From CAYUIS01 sp964444825 (GTDB lineage: Bacteria; Chloroflexota; Anaerolineae; B4-G1), in NCBI GenBank assembly GCA_964444825.1, contig CAYUIS010000126.1:1-16080 (forward strand): a stretch of DNA of 16,080 nucleotides, in the 5' to 3' direction. The notes under the pieces were generated by a model. It was not told the DNA's origin, searched no databases, and saw only the letters and a program-made list of their open reading frames with translations. Below, in pieces: positions 1 through 7,258 of this stretch. Position numbers and translations under genes: made by a program. Position 1 is the first letter of the stretch. Every line of letters begins with the position of its first letter.

Positions 1-672
1 GGCGTCACCCGCCCCGGCGGAATGGCCGAATACGTCGTCGCCCCGGAAAAGTCGGCCTTTATCATCGGCGACCTGGACTTTGAGCACGGCGCCTTCGTGG
101 AGCCCCTCTCGTGCGTCCTGCACGGGATCGAGCGGGCGCGGGTCCGCCTGGGAGATCGTGTGGCCATCCTGGGCGCCGGACCCATCGGCATCCTGCTCCT
201 GCAGGTCGTGCGGCTGCAGGGGGCGGTGGAGGTCACGGTGGTGGAGCGCAACCCGGCCCGCGCCGAGCTGGCCCGCACCTACAGGGCGTCCCGGTGTTTC
301 TCCGCCCTCGACGGGCTGGAGGAGGACGGCTACGACGTCGTGATCGACGCTACCGGCGTCATCCCGGTGATGGCCCGCGCGGTCGATTTCGCCCGCCACG
401 GCGGGACGGTGCTGCTCTTTGGCGTGCCGCCGGCCGGGCAGCCGATGGAGATCGAGCCCTTCAAGATATTCCGCAAGGGGCTGACCGTCCTCTCGTCCTT
501 CACGTCGCTCCGCAACTCTTACCAGGCGGTGGGCCTGCTGCAGTCAGGGCGGGTGGACGTCTCCGGCCTGATCTCGCACCGGCTGCCGCTGGACGAGTTC
601 GAGCGAGGCGTGACGCTGATCGAGCAGGGTCTTGAGGGGGTCAAAAAGGTCCTGATCGTGCCCCAGAGATAA
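1..672 (+). CDS. Zinc-dependent alcohol/sorbitol-type dehydrogenase, C-terminal part (gene starts before the window)
   Basis: The reading frame is open from base 1 and ends at TAA 670-672, so about 223 C-terminal residues of a medium-chain (MDR) dehydrogenase are seen. The first visible Met is internal, because the upstream codons read GVTRPGG, a typical mid-protein stretch. Family signs are the zinc-site Glu in VEPLSCVLHG, the Rossmann motif GAGPIG preceded by a beta strand (VAIL), an acidic residue ending the second strand (VVERNPAR), and the late strand VLLFGVPPAG. Members oxidise sugar alcohols or sugars with NAD(P). The N-terminal catalytic-zinc residues lie outside the window, so the substrate cannot be judged. 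Only 21 nt separate it from the fucosidase, which suggests one operon and a role in handling released sugar such as fucose (inference). Confidence 0.9.
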   Translation, partial: GVTRPGGMAEYVVAPEKSAFIIGDLDFEHGAFVEPLSCVLHGIERARVRLGDRVAILGAGPIGILLLQVVRLQGAVEVTVVERNPARAELARTYRASRCFSALDGLEEDGYDVVIDATGVIPVMARAVDFARHGGTVLLFGVPPAGQPMEIEPFKIFRKGLTVLSSFTSLRNSYQAVGLLQSGRVDVSGLISHRLPLDEFERGVTLIEQGLEGVKKVLIVPQR

Positions 673-693
673 GAGAGACACAAAGGAGGATCT

Positions 694-2016
694 ATGGATC
701 GACAACCATTGCTCACCCCCGGCGATACGAGCTGGTTCGTCCACAACCGCTTCGGCCTGTTCATCCACTGGGGCATCTATGCCCTGCCCGCCCGTCACGA
801 GTGGGTCAAGAACCGCGAGTGTATCCGGGACGAGGACTATCAAAAGTACTTCCACCACTTTCACCCCGACCTCTACGACCCGGCTGTGTGGGCGCGGGAG
901 GCCAGGAACGCGGGGATGAGGTACTTTGTCGTCACCTCCAAGCACCACGATGGCTTTTGCCTGTGGGACTCGGCCCTGACCGAGTACAAGGTCACGAACA
1001 CGCCCTGGGGCAGGGACCTGCTCACCCCGATGGTGGAGGCGTTCCGCGCCGAGGGGTTCAAGACGGGGTTCTACCACTCCCTGATCGACTGGCACCACCC
1101 CGAGTTCCCCATCGATGGGCTGCACCCCATGCGTGACGACGTCGCCTTTCGCGAGTCGCAGCAGCACCGCGACGTTCGCAAATACGCCCAATACCTGCAC
1201 GGTCAGGCCCGGGAGCTACTGACCCAGTTCGGGCGGCTCGACATCATGTGGTACGACTTCTCCTACCCCGACCGCGACTGGGGTTGGTCGCAGGGCAAGG
1301 GCCGCGATGATTGGCAGTCGGAGCGACTGCTGGCGATGACGCGCGAGCTCCAGCCAGACATCATCGTCAACGACCGGGCCGACCTGCCCGAGAACAGCGA
1401 TTTCAAGACCCCGGAGCAGTACCAGCCCCAGGGCTGGATGACGGTCGACGGCCAACCGGTTGTGTGGGAAGCGTGCCAGACCTTTAGCGGCAGTTGGGGC
1501 TACTACCGGGACGAGCACACCTGGAAGTCGGTCGATATGCTCGTCCGGATGCTGGTCGACACGGTGTCGAAGGGCGGCAACCTGCTGCTCAACGTCGGGC
1601 CGAACGCGCGCGGCGAGTTCGACCCCCGCGCCATCGAGCGGCTGCGCGGCATCGGCGAGTGGATGCGGCTGCACAACCGCTCCATCTATGGTTGCACGGC
1701 CAGCGATTTTAGCCCACCGCCCGACTGCCGCTACACGCAGACCGGCCCCGAGAGGAGTCGCAGCGACGGCGACCGGCTGTACCTGCACCTGTTCGCCTGG
1801 CCCTTCCGCCACGTCCACCTGGACGGACTGGCCGGCCGGGTCGCGTACGCCCAACTGCTCAACGACGCTTCCGAGGTCGGGATGCTGGCCATCGATCCCG
1901 ACCAGCCGGCCCAGAACACGACCATGCGGGGCACGCCGGACACGCTGACGCTGGAGCTGCCCGTCCGCAAGCCCGACGTGGCCGTTCCCGTGGTCGAGCT
2001 GTTCCTGAAGGAGTGA
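694..2016 (+). CDS. Alpha-L-fucosidase, glycoside hydrolase family 29
   Basis: A 440-residue GH29 enzyme, which hydrolyses terminal alpha-L-fucose with retention of configuration. The N-terminal half has the family's hallmarks: FGLFIHWGIYA near residue 20, SKHHDGFCLWDS (H84, H85, D86) in the fucose pocket, and LDIMWYDFSYP, where D188 is the expected nucleophile. VVWEACQTFSGSWGY (E259) is the conserved segment after it and a candidate for the acid/base, whose position varies in this family. GGNLLLNVGPNARGEF closes the barrel, and the last 90 residues look like the usual beta-sandwich. There is no signal peptide, so it should act in the cytoplasm on imported oligosaccharides. The start is fixed by AAGGAGG at 683-689. 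Length is normal for the family. Confidence 0.95.
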   Translation: MDRQPLLTPGDTSWFVHNRFGLFIHWGIYALPARHEWVKNRECIRDEDYQKYFHHFHPDLYDPAVWAREARNAGMRYFVVTSKHHDGFCLWDSALTEYKVTNTPWGRDLLTPMVEAFRAEGFKTGFYHSLIDWHHPEFPIDGLHPMRDDVAFRESQQHRDVRKYAQYLHGQARELLTQFGRLDIMWYDFSYPDRDWGWSQGKGRDDWQSERLLAMTRELQPDIIVNDRADLPENSDFKTPEQYQPQGWMTVDGQPVVWEACQTFSGSWGYYRDEHTWKSVDMLVRMLVDTVSKGGNLLLNVGPNARGEFDPRAIERLRGIGEWMRLHNRSIYGCTASDFSPPPDCRYTQTGPERSRSDGDRLYLHLFAWPFRHVHLDGLAGRVAYAQLLNDASEVGMLAIDPDQPAQNTTMRGTPDTLTLELPVRKPDVAVPVVELFLKE

Positions 2017-2039
2017 TCGCCACAGATCATTGATGTCCT

Positions 2040-3086
2040 ATGACACGACAAATCCGAGCTGTCCTGGTGGGCTGCGGCAGCGTCAGTAACGCCTGGCTGC
2101 ACGCCGCCGTAGACCTGCCCGCCCTGAAGCTGGTCGGTCTGGTCGACCTCCGCGAGGAGGCCGCCAGGCAGCGGGCAACCGAGTACGGGCTGGACGACGT
2201 TATGGTGAGCGCCGATCTGACGGCCACCCTGGATACGACCCGTCCGGACGTCGTCTTTGACTGCACCGTGCCCGAGGCCCACGTTGACGTCACCCTGGAA
2301 GCGCTGCACCACGGCTGCCACGTCCTCGGCGAGAAGCCGATGGCCGACTCGCTCGATAGCGCGCGGCGTATGGTCGCCGCCGCCCAGGAAGCCGGGCGGA
2401 CCTACGCGGTGATGCAGAACTATCGCTACAACGCGGGCCTCCGCCGCCTGGGGCACTTTGTCGCGTCGGGCGCTATCGGGCCGGTCACCACCATACACTG
2501 CGGCTTCTTTATCGGCGCCCACTTTGGCGGGTTCCGCGACCACATGCGGCACGTCCTGCTGCTCGATATGGCCATCCACACCTTCGACGCGGCCCGCGCG
2601 ATCACCGGCGCCGACCCTGTCTCGGTCTACTGCAAGGAGTGGAACCCAGCAGGCTCGTGGTACGAGCGCGACGCCTCGGCGGTCGCCGTCTTTGAGATGA
2701 CCCAGGGGATCGTCTACACCTACCGCGGCAGTTGGTGCGCCGAGGGCCTGAACACACCATGGAACAGCGAGTGGCGCGTCATCGGCGAGAACGGAAGCGT
2801 GACCTGGGATGGGAAGGACGGCTTCCAGGCCCAGGTGGTGGCCGAGACGGGCGGGTTCCACTCCAAGTGGCATGACCTCGAGGTCCCGCCCTACGATGAT
2901 GTGAGCAAGACCGGCGGCCACGCCGGCCTGATAAGGGATTTTGTCCACTGCCTGGAGACGCGCTCCACCCCAGAGACGATATGCACCGACAACATCAAGA
3001 GCCTGGCGATGGTCTTTGCTGCCGTGGAGAGCGCCGAAGGAGGAGAACCTGCAGAGGTACAATTGCTTGGGTCGTCAATGCAGTGA
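2040..3086 (+). CDS. Gfo/Idh/MocA family oxidoreductase
   Basis: A 348-residue NAD(P)-dependent oxidoreductase. The N-terminal Rossmann domain begins AVLVGCGSVS (G11, G13), and GEKPMA near residue 100 contains the family's E98-K99-P100 with the catalytic-site lysine. The C-terminal alpha/beta substrate domain has LLLDMAIHTFDAARAITG, with D176 and H180 in the usual catalytic positions. Family members act on sugars, inositols and sugar acids, and the substrate here is not predictable. It follows the fucosidase by 23 nt, consistent with the same operon, but there is no good ribosome-binding site before ATG 2040, so translational coupling or a weak start is possible. The stop TGA overlaps a GTG codon of the next reading frame. 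Confidence 0.93.
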   Translation: MTRQIRAVLVGCGSVSNAWLHAAVDLPALKLVGLVDLREEAARQRATEYGLDDVMVSADLTATLDTTRPDVVFDCTVPEAHVDVTLEALHHGCHVLGEKPMADSLDSARRMVAAAQEAGRTYAVMQNYRYNAGLRRLGHFVASGAIGPVTTIHCGFFIGAHFGGFRDHMRHVLLLDMAIHTFDAARAITGADPVSVYCKEWNPAGSWYERDASAVAVFEMTQGIVYTYRGSWCAEGLNTPWNSEWRVIGENGSVTWDGKDGFQAQVVAETGGFHSKWHDLEVPPYDDVSKTGGHAGLIRDFVHCLETRSTPETICTDNIKSLAMVFAAVESAEGGEPAEVQLLGSSMQ

Positions 3087-3325
3087 AGGTGCTGTGGGCC
3101 TGTGAAAGCGCGGACTTTGCCTACTTGCTAAACGCCACAGAACTGAGCAAGGGCAATCTCTCTGCCCACCTGCGCCGATTGGAAGAAGCTGGCTATATCA
3201 CGATTACCAAGAGCTTTGAGGGCAGGTATCCGAACACAGCCTGTGCGCTCACACCAGCGGGACGTGAATCATTCAACGCCTACCGCAAGCAATACCTGGC
3301 GCTGGCCAAATACCTCCAGGAGTGA
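3083..3325 (+). CDS. Winged-helix (HTH_34-like) transcriptional regulator, apparently N-terminally truncated
   Basis: About 80 residues match the small winged-helix family that pairs LTxGNLSxHLxxLEExGYI with a G-(R/K)-P-T wing and a LTxxGR helix: here ATELSKGNLSAHLRRLEEAG, then SFEGRYPNT, then LTPAGRESFNAYRKQYLALA. Intact relatives carry roughly 15-20 more residues (a first helix resembling 'hxPxRLxIL') before VLWACESADF. Here that part is absent, and the in-frame upstream DNA is the end of the oxidoreductase gene read in another frame. The best in-window start is GTG 3083-3085, which overlaps the previous TGA, with no close Shine-Dalgarno (the nearest purine tract is about 38 nt upstream). 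It may be a remnant cut by a recombination joint, or a coupled mini-regulator. The family assignment is firm; function is doubtful. Confidence 0.55.
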   Translation: MKVLWACESADFAYLLNATELSKGNLSAHLRRLEEAGYITITKSFEGRYPNTACALTPAGRESFNAYRKQYLALAKYLQE

Positions 3326-3596
3326 GCGAATCCGCCAAAGCGACGAAAGGACACAGACACTGGACGATCAACACGCCCCTCAAGCACGTGTTCTTCACCC
3401 GCGTGGCCGAGATCACCGGCTGTCCCTGTGATACCCAGCCCACCGTCTGTAGGTCGGTTGAGCAGGGGTGATACCCAGTCACGGCGACCGAGGTTGCCCA
3501 CCAGAAACACAGTGACCATCTGAGCCTCTCCTCGATTGATGCACGCGGCGTTAACACCCCAGAAACCCGAGACCAGACCGATGTTGATTCGATTGC

Positions 3597-3605
3597 TATC
3601 TTTTG
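3597..3605. repeat. Left target-site duplication of the MITE
   Basis: TATCTTTTG directly abuts the left terminal repeat and is repeated exactly at 3746-3754. Confidence 0.8.
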
Positions 3606-3745
3606 GGGTGCATTTGTCGCTCGGGGCACTTGTCATTGCGAGCGAAGCGAAGCAATCTCCACGTAGCGGAATGGGAGATTGCTTCGGGCAAAAGACGCCC
3701 TCGCAATGACGGGAAAACCGGAGTGCCCCAGGAGCAAATGCACCC
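3606..3745. mobile_element. 140-bp palindromic MITE-like element with terminal inverted repeats
   Basis: The ends are perfect 11-bp inverted repeats, GGGTGCATTTG (3606-3616) and CAAATGCACCC (3735-3745). They are followed inward by imperfectly paired GGGGCACT (3623-3630) against AGTGCCCC (3722-3729). Then come GTCATTGCGAG (3632-3642) against CTCGCAATGAC (3700-3710), and GAAGCAATCTCC (3649-3660) against GGAGATTGCTTC (3674-3685). The whole element can fold as one long hairpin. It has no coding capacity. The inner GTCATTGCGAGCGAAGCGAAG motif type is a known widely dispersed repeat in several bacterial phyla. Flanking 9-bp direct repeats show that it arrived by transposition, presumably driven by a transposase elsewhere. 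Confidence 0.85.
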
Positions 3746-3754
3746 TATCTTTTG
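3746..3754. repeat. Right target-site duplication of the MITE
   Basis: TATCTTTTG directly abuts the right terminal repeat and is identical to 3597-3605. The 9-bp length is compatible with several IS families (for example IS4-like), so it does not name the donor transposase. Confidence 0.8.
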
Positions 3755-3790
3755 CTCCTCTTTGCCTTGCAGCAGGGAATATGATACAAT

Positions 3791-4063
3791 GTGATCAAGA
3801 TGCCAGCGAAGATCGTAAAGATGGATTATCGAGTTCCAGTGATATACGAAAAGGGTGTCTTGCGCTTGTTGGAGCCGCTCGATCTCCCGGAGCACACCAA
3901 GCTCACGGTCACCGTCTCCATACCCAAAACTCGCGAGCAGACGGCTCCAGCGGAACCGCGTTTTCGTCAACCGACGCGTTCCCAGCCCCTCTCTCAACTC
4001 GAGCCCCTCATAGGCAAGACGTCTGCTGGCGGTAACGCCCTGAGAGACACAGAAGCTCTCTAG
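3791..4063 (+). CDS. DUF104 / AF2212-like antitoxin-family protein, orphan
   Basis: A 90-residue protein whose core VPVIYEKGVLRLLEPLDLPE followed by HTKLTVTVSIP is the DUF104 signature, a small beta-rich fold found as the antitoxin partner of PIN-domain (VapC-like) toxins. The tail, ending near GKTSAGGNALRDTEAL, is longer than the minimal family but is a type seen in relatives. No PIN-domain gene follows: the beta-glucuronidase ATG lies one base after the TAG stop. The start is uncertain. GTG 3791 has AGGGA at 3774-3778, while ATG 3800 and ATG 3821 lack clear sites. A possible promoter TTGCCT (3762-3767), 17-bp spacer, TACAAT (3785-3790) would favour one of the later starts. Family recognition is good; whether it still works as an antitoxin is unknown. 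Confidence 0.75.
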   Translation: MIKMPAKIVKMDYRVPVIYEKGVLRLLEPLDLPEHTKLTVTVSIPKTREQTAPAEPRFRQPTRSQPLSQLEPLIGKTSAGGNALRDTEAL

Positions 4064-4064
4064 T

Positions 4065-5810
4065 ATGCTCTACCCACAATCCAACCAGTTCCGCCGAACC
4101 ATAGATCTCTCGGGTTTCTGGGACTTTTGCTTTGATCCCGAGGACCGGGGCCAAGATCGCGGCTGGCCCGCCGGGTTCGCCGGCGGTCGCCCCATCGCCG
4201 TCCCCGCCAGTTGGAACGACCAGTTCGAGGAGGGACGCGATAACCTGGGACCCGCCTGGTACCAGACCCGCTTCCACCTCCCCTGGGGCTGGGCGGAACG
4301 GCGCGTCCGGCTGCGCTTTGGCTCGGTCAACTACCTGGCCGACGTGTGGCTCAACGACGTGCGGCTGGGTCAACACGAGGGCGGGCATCTGCCCTTCGAG
4401 TTCGACGTCAGCCCTCACCTCCGCCCTGAGGGCAACCACCTGGTGGTGCGGGTCGATGGCAACCTGGCCCCCGACCGCGTCCCGCCCGGCCGCGTACCCT
4501 GGGGGCCGCCCGACACCTTCCCCGGCGACTCAAAACCCTATCCCGACGCCCACTTTGACTTTTTTCCCTTCTGCGGCATCCAGCGGCCGGTGTTGCTCCA
4601 CGCCGTGCCGCAGGAGGCCATCGCCGACCTGAGCGTCACGACCGACATCGACGGAAGCACAGGCCACGTGCGCGTGCGGCTCGACCGGGACGGGGGCGAA
4701 CCCGCCACCGCCCACCTGACCTTGCGCGGTCACGGCGCTGAGGTCAAGGCCCAGGTTCCTCTCGACGCAGAGACGGCGGAGGCAACCTTGACCGTGCCCG
4801 ACGCCGCCCTGTGGGCCCCTGGCTCGCCCAACCTGTATGACCTGACGGTGGAGCTGGCCCGCGACGGGGCGCCTTTTGACGCGTACACACTACCCGTCGG
4901 CATTCGCACCGTCGCCGTCGAGGGGGACCGGTTGCTGCTCAACGGTCAGCCGGTCAAGCTCAAGGGTTTCGGGCGGCACGAGGACTTTCCAATCACGGGA
5001 CGCGGGTTGTTGCACGCCGTGATCGTCAAGGACTATGCGCTGTTGCAGTGGATCGGCGCCAATTCCTTCCGCACCTCCCACTATCCCTACTCGGAGCAGA
5101 TGATGAGCCTGGCCGACCGGCTGGGGTTTCTCGTCATCGACGAGACGCCGGCCGTGGGCCTCTTTTTCCGAGAGGATGGCCTGGAGCGCCGCCGGACGCT
5201 GTGCCGCCAGTATGTGCAGGAGCTGATCGCACGGGACAAGAACCACCCCAGCGTGATCATGTGGAGCCTGGCCAACGAGCCGCACTCGATGCGCAACGAA
5301 GCGAAACCCTTCTTCCGCGAGCTGTACGACCTGACCAAAGCGCTCGATCCGACGCGCCCCGTGACCGTCGTCAGCGCCGTGGGCGTGGCCGAGGAGGCCT
5401 TCGAATTCTGCGACGTCGTATGCCTCAACCGCTACTGGGGTTGGTACACCCATCCCGGACAGCTCGACGAGGCCTGCGAGATCCTGACCGGCGAGCTGGA
5501 GGCCCTACATGACAAGTTCCCCAAGCCCCTCATCCTCAGCGAGTTTGGGGCTGACACCATCCCCGGCTGCCACGCCCAGCCGCCAGAGATGTTCAGCGAG
5601 GAATACCAGGTCGAGTTCCTGACGCGCTACATCCAGGTGTTGGATAGCCTGCCCTTCGTCGTGGGACAACACCCGTGGAATATGTGCGATTTCAAGACGT
5701 CTCAGGAGGTGCGGCGGATGGGCGGCCTCAACCACAAGGGGGTCTTTACCCGCGACCGGAGGCCCAAGATGGCCGCCCACCGCCTGCGCGAGCTCTGGCG
5801 CAGTGATTGA
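4065..5810 (+). CDS. uidA: Beta-glucuronidase, glycoside hydrolase family 2
   Basis: A 581-residue GH2 enzyme close in size to E. coli GUS. Order of parts: N-terminal jelly-roll sugar-binding domain (from IDLSGFWDF to about residue 185), immunoglobulin-like domain (to about 285), and a TIM barrel beginning near LLNGQPVKLKGFGRHED. The acid/base is E405 in SLANEPHS and the nucleophile is E493 in ILSEFGADT. GGLNHKGVFTRDRRPK contains N556-x-K558, the Asn-x-Lys pair that recognises the glucuronate carboxylate and separates glucuronidases from beta-galactosidases. There is no signal peptide, so it is cytoplasmic. It presumably removes beta-linked glucuronate from imported oligosaccharides or conjugates. 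The ATG follows the preceding stop by one base with no strong Shine-Dalgarno, suggesting coupled translation with the DUF104 frame. The symbol is given by family analogy. Confidence 0.93.
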   Translation: MLYPQSNQFRRTIDLSGFWDFCFDPEDRGQDRGWPAGFAGGRPIAVPASWNDQFEEGRDNLGPAWYQTRFHLPWGWAERRVRLRFGSVNYLADVWLNDVRLGQHEGGHLPFEFDVSPHLRPEGNHLVVRVDGNLAPDRVPPGRVPWGPPDTFPGDSKPYPDAHFDFFPFCGIQRPVLLHAVPQEAIADLSVTTDIDGSTGHVRVRLDRDGGEPATAHLTLRGHGAEVKAQVPLDAETAEATLTVPDAALWAPGSPNLYDLTVELARDGAPFDAYTLPVGIRTVAVEGDRLLLNGQPVKLKGFGRHEDFPITGRGLLHAVIVKDYALLQWIGANSFRTSHYPYSEQMMSLADRLGFLVIDETPAVGLFFREDGLERRRTLCRQYVQELIARDKNHPSVIMWSLANEPHSMRNEAKPFFRELYDLTKALDPTRPVTVVSAVGVAEEAFEFCDVVCLNRYWGWYTHPGQLDEACEILTGELEALHDKFPKPLILSEFGADTIPGCHAQPPEMFSEEYQVEFLTRYIQVLDSLPFVVGQHPWNMCDFKTSQEVRRMGGLNHKGVFTRDRRPKMAAHRLRELWRSD

Positions 5811-5905
5811 GACGACGAGACGCAAATGAAGTGCAACCTGGTGCGCCCGGATGCCGACGCGTGCCGTTCACTCTAATACAACACGGCACAAAGAAGGTTG
5901 TGTCG

Positions 5906-7183
5906 TTAGCCCCGCGTGATGACCTCCGGCTCCTCGGCGTCCTCCCAGTCGCGCAACTCCTCGGCCAAGCTGTGCACTTTCTCGATTGCCGTGATAATGT
6001 CGATCATATCTGCCTCTGTCCCCAGCAGCACTTGGTGCGCCAGGCCGCAGGCTGTGTCCCTGGTCGTCCGCTCCGAGACCGGCGTCAATGTCCCGCTATA
6101 ATCCATACGATCGCCGTACATACGCTTCCAACGCGAGTCCTCCCAGGGGAACAACGTCCCACGGTAGACCGGCTGCCCACCCTGCTGCTCGAGTGGAACC
6201 CCCTCGGCCTGGACCGCCTTGACAAAGACAGCGCGCGGAACACCGGCAAAGGCCTCCGAGTCATACAGGATACCGTAGCGGTAATACGCGATGCGGGTCT
6301 GGCGCTCGTCGCCGATTACGGGTTTGATGCCGTCGATCTTGCCGAGGCCCTCGTTCAGGGTCGCTGCATTGCGCTGGCGGATCGCCATCTGCTCGGGATA
6401 GCGCGAGAACTGGCTCTTGAGCAATGCGGCCTGGAGCTCGGTCATACGCAGGTTGCCACCGATCATTGGATGGGCGTACTCAAAATCCGGGTGTACGCGA
6501 CCGCAGTTGATATATACACGGCACTGCTCCATATACTTTTGACTACTGGTAATGATCATGCCTCCCTCACCCGGCGTCACCAGTTTGAGGTTCTGGAAAC
6601 TAAAGCAGGCCATATCGCCATAGGCGCCAATGCCCTTGCCGTTCCACTGGCAACCGTGAGCGTGGGCCGCATCCTGGATCAACACCAGGTTGTGCTTCGC
6701 GCAGATTGCCTCCAGCGCATCCAGGTCGGCCATCGTCCCACCCAGGTGGACGGGCACAACTGCCTTGGTGTGCTCGGTGATATGCTCCTCCACGCTCTTT
6801 GGCGATAGACACAGCGTCTCGGGATCGACGTCGGCAAACACGGGCAGCGCATCCACGAACAAGACGGCAGTCGCCGTTGCCACAAAGGTGGACGCCGGGA
6901 CGATCACCTCGTCTCCGAACCCAATGTCGGCGGCTGCCAGGGCCACCTCGAGCGCGATGGTGCCGTTCATACAGGGAATGCCATATTCGGCATCGTGGAA
7001 AGCGGCAAATTCCTGGGCGACCTCATCGGCGATGTAGCCGGGTATCTCCTCATAGTTGCCGCCCCAACGGCCGCCCTTGAGCACCTTCTCCACAGCCTCT
7101 AGATCATCCGGATCGTAGATCGGCCACGAAGGATATGGTGCCGTCCGGACCGGCGCTCCACCCAACAGAGCTAACTCTGACAT
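5906..7183 (-). CDS. DegT/DnrJ/EryC1/StrS family PLP-dependent aminotransferase
   Basis: About 425 residues of the sugar aminotransferase family (fold type I). Visible landmarks, numbered from ATG 7183: a G-W-N region GGRWGGNYEEIP, CMNGTIALEVAL binding the PLP phosphate, VIVPASTFVATA, LIQDAAHAHG with D171 contacting the pyridine nitrogen, and SFQNLKLVTPGEGG with K200 as the Schiff-base lysine. The SFQxxK form and the N-terminal LALLGGAPVR resemble the AHBA synthase / scyllo-inosose aminotransferase branch more than lipid-A-type enzymes, but the substrate is open. I chose ATG 7183 because AGGAG (7189-7193) sits 5 nt before it; an upstream ATG at 7198 would place that site inside the gene. It lies downstream of the GT39 gene and faces the beta-glucuronidase convergently. 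Confidence 0.92.
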   Translation of the reverse strand: MSELALLGGAPVRTAPYPSWPIYDPDDLEAVEKVLKGGRWGGNYEEIPGYIADEVAQEFAAFHDAEYGIPCMNGTIALEVALAAADIGFGDEVIVPASTFVATATAVLFVDALPVFADVDPETLCLSPKSVEEHITEHTKAVVPVHLGGTMADLDALEAICAKHNLVLIQDAAHAHGCQWNGKGIGAYGDMACFSFQNLKLVTPGEGGMIITSSQKYMEQCRVYINCGRVHPDFEYAHPMIGGNLRMTELQAALLKSQFSRYPEQMAIRQRNAATLNEGLGKIDGIKPVIGDERQTRIAYYRYGILYDSEAFAGVPRAVFVKAVQAEGVPLEQQGGQPVYRGTLFPWEDSRWKRMYGDRMDYSGTLTPVSERTTRDTACGLAHQVLLGTEADMIDIITAIEKVHSLAEELRDWEDAEEPEVITRG

Positions 7184-7258
7184 TTCGTCTCCTTCCATAT
7201 CAAGAATTATGGTAACTGGGCGCCATCCCCAAACAAGACATCGGCCACACCCTGTCCC

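Larger units (their letters stand above)
3326..3790. other. Gene-poor stretch between the truncated regulator and the DUF104 gene
   Basis: No convincing gene is seen on either strand in 3326-3596. Overlapping minus-strand frames of about 118 codons have no recognisable domain, and a short plus-strand frame (3325 to about 3468) reads LKHVFFTRVAEITGCP before a stop. That string looks protein-like, but I cannot assign it to a family, so it could be a decayed remnant. An 11-bp direct repeat GTGATACCCAG occurs at 3428-3438 and 3468-3478. The right part of the stretch is occupied by the MITE-like element described separately. Confidence 0.5.

Noticed and set aside
1731..3062. Long minus-strand open frame (443 codons) opposite the fucosidase end and the oxidoreductase
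   Set aside because: It is antisense to two clearly recognisable genes, has no domain I know, and long antisense frames are expected in high-GC DNA.
3280..3636. Minus-strand frame containing MVTVFLVGNLGRR, reminiscent of a single-stranded DNA-binding protein start
   Set aside because: The residues after this short string do not continue the SSB pattern, and the frame runs into the MITE; a chance match is likely.
5861..5889. GTGCCG/CGGCAC inverted repeat between the convergent beta-glucuronidase and aminotransferase genes as a terminator
   Set aside because: Only 6-bp arms with a 17-nt loop and no U-tract; too weak to call.
5807..6808. Plus-strand open frame (333 codons) opposite the aminotransferase
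   Set aside because: Antisense shadow of a gene with clear PLP-enzyme motifs; no recognisable protein.
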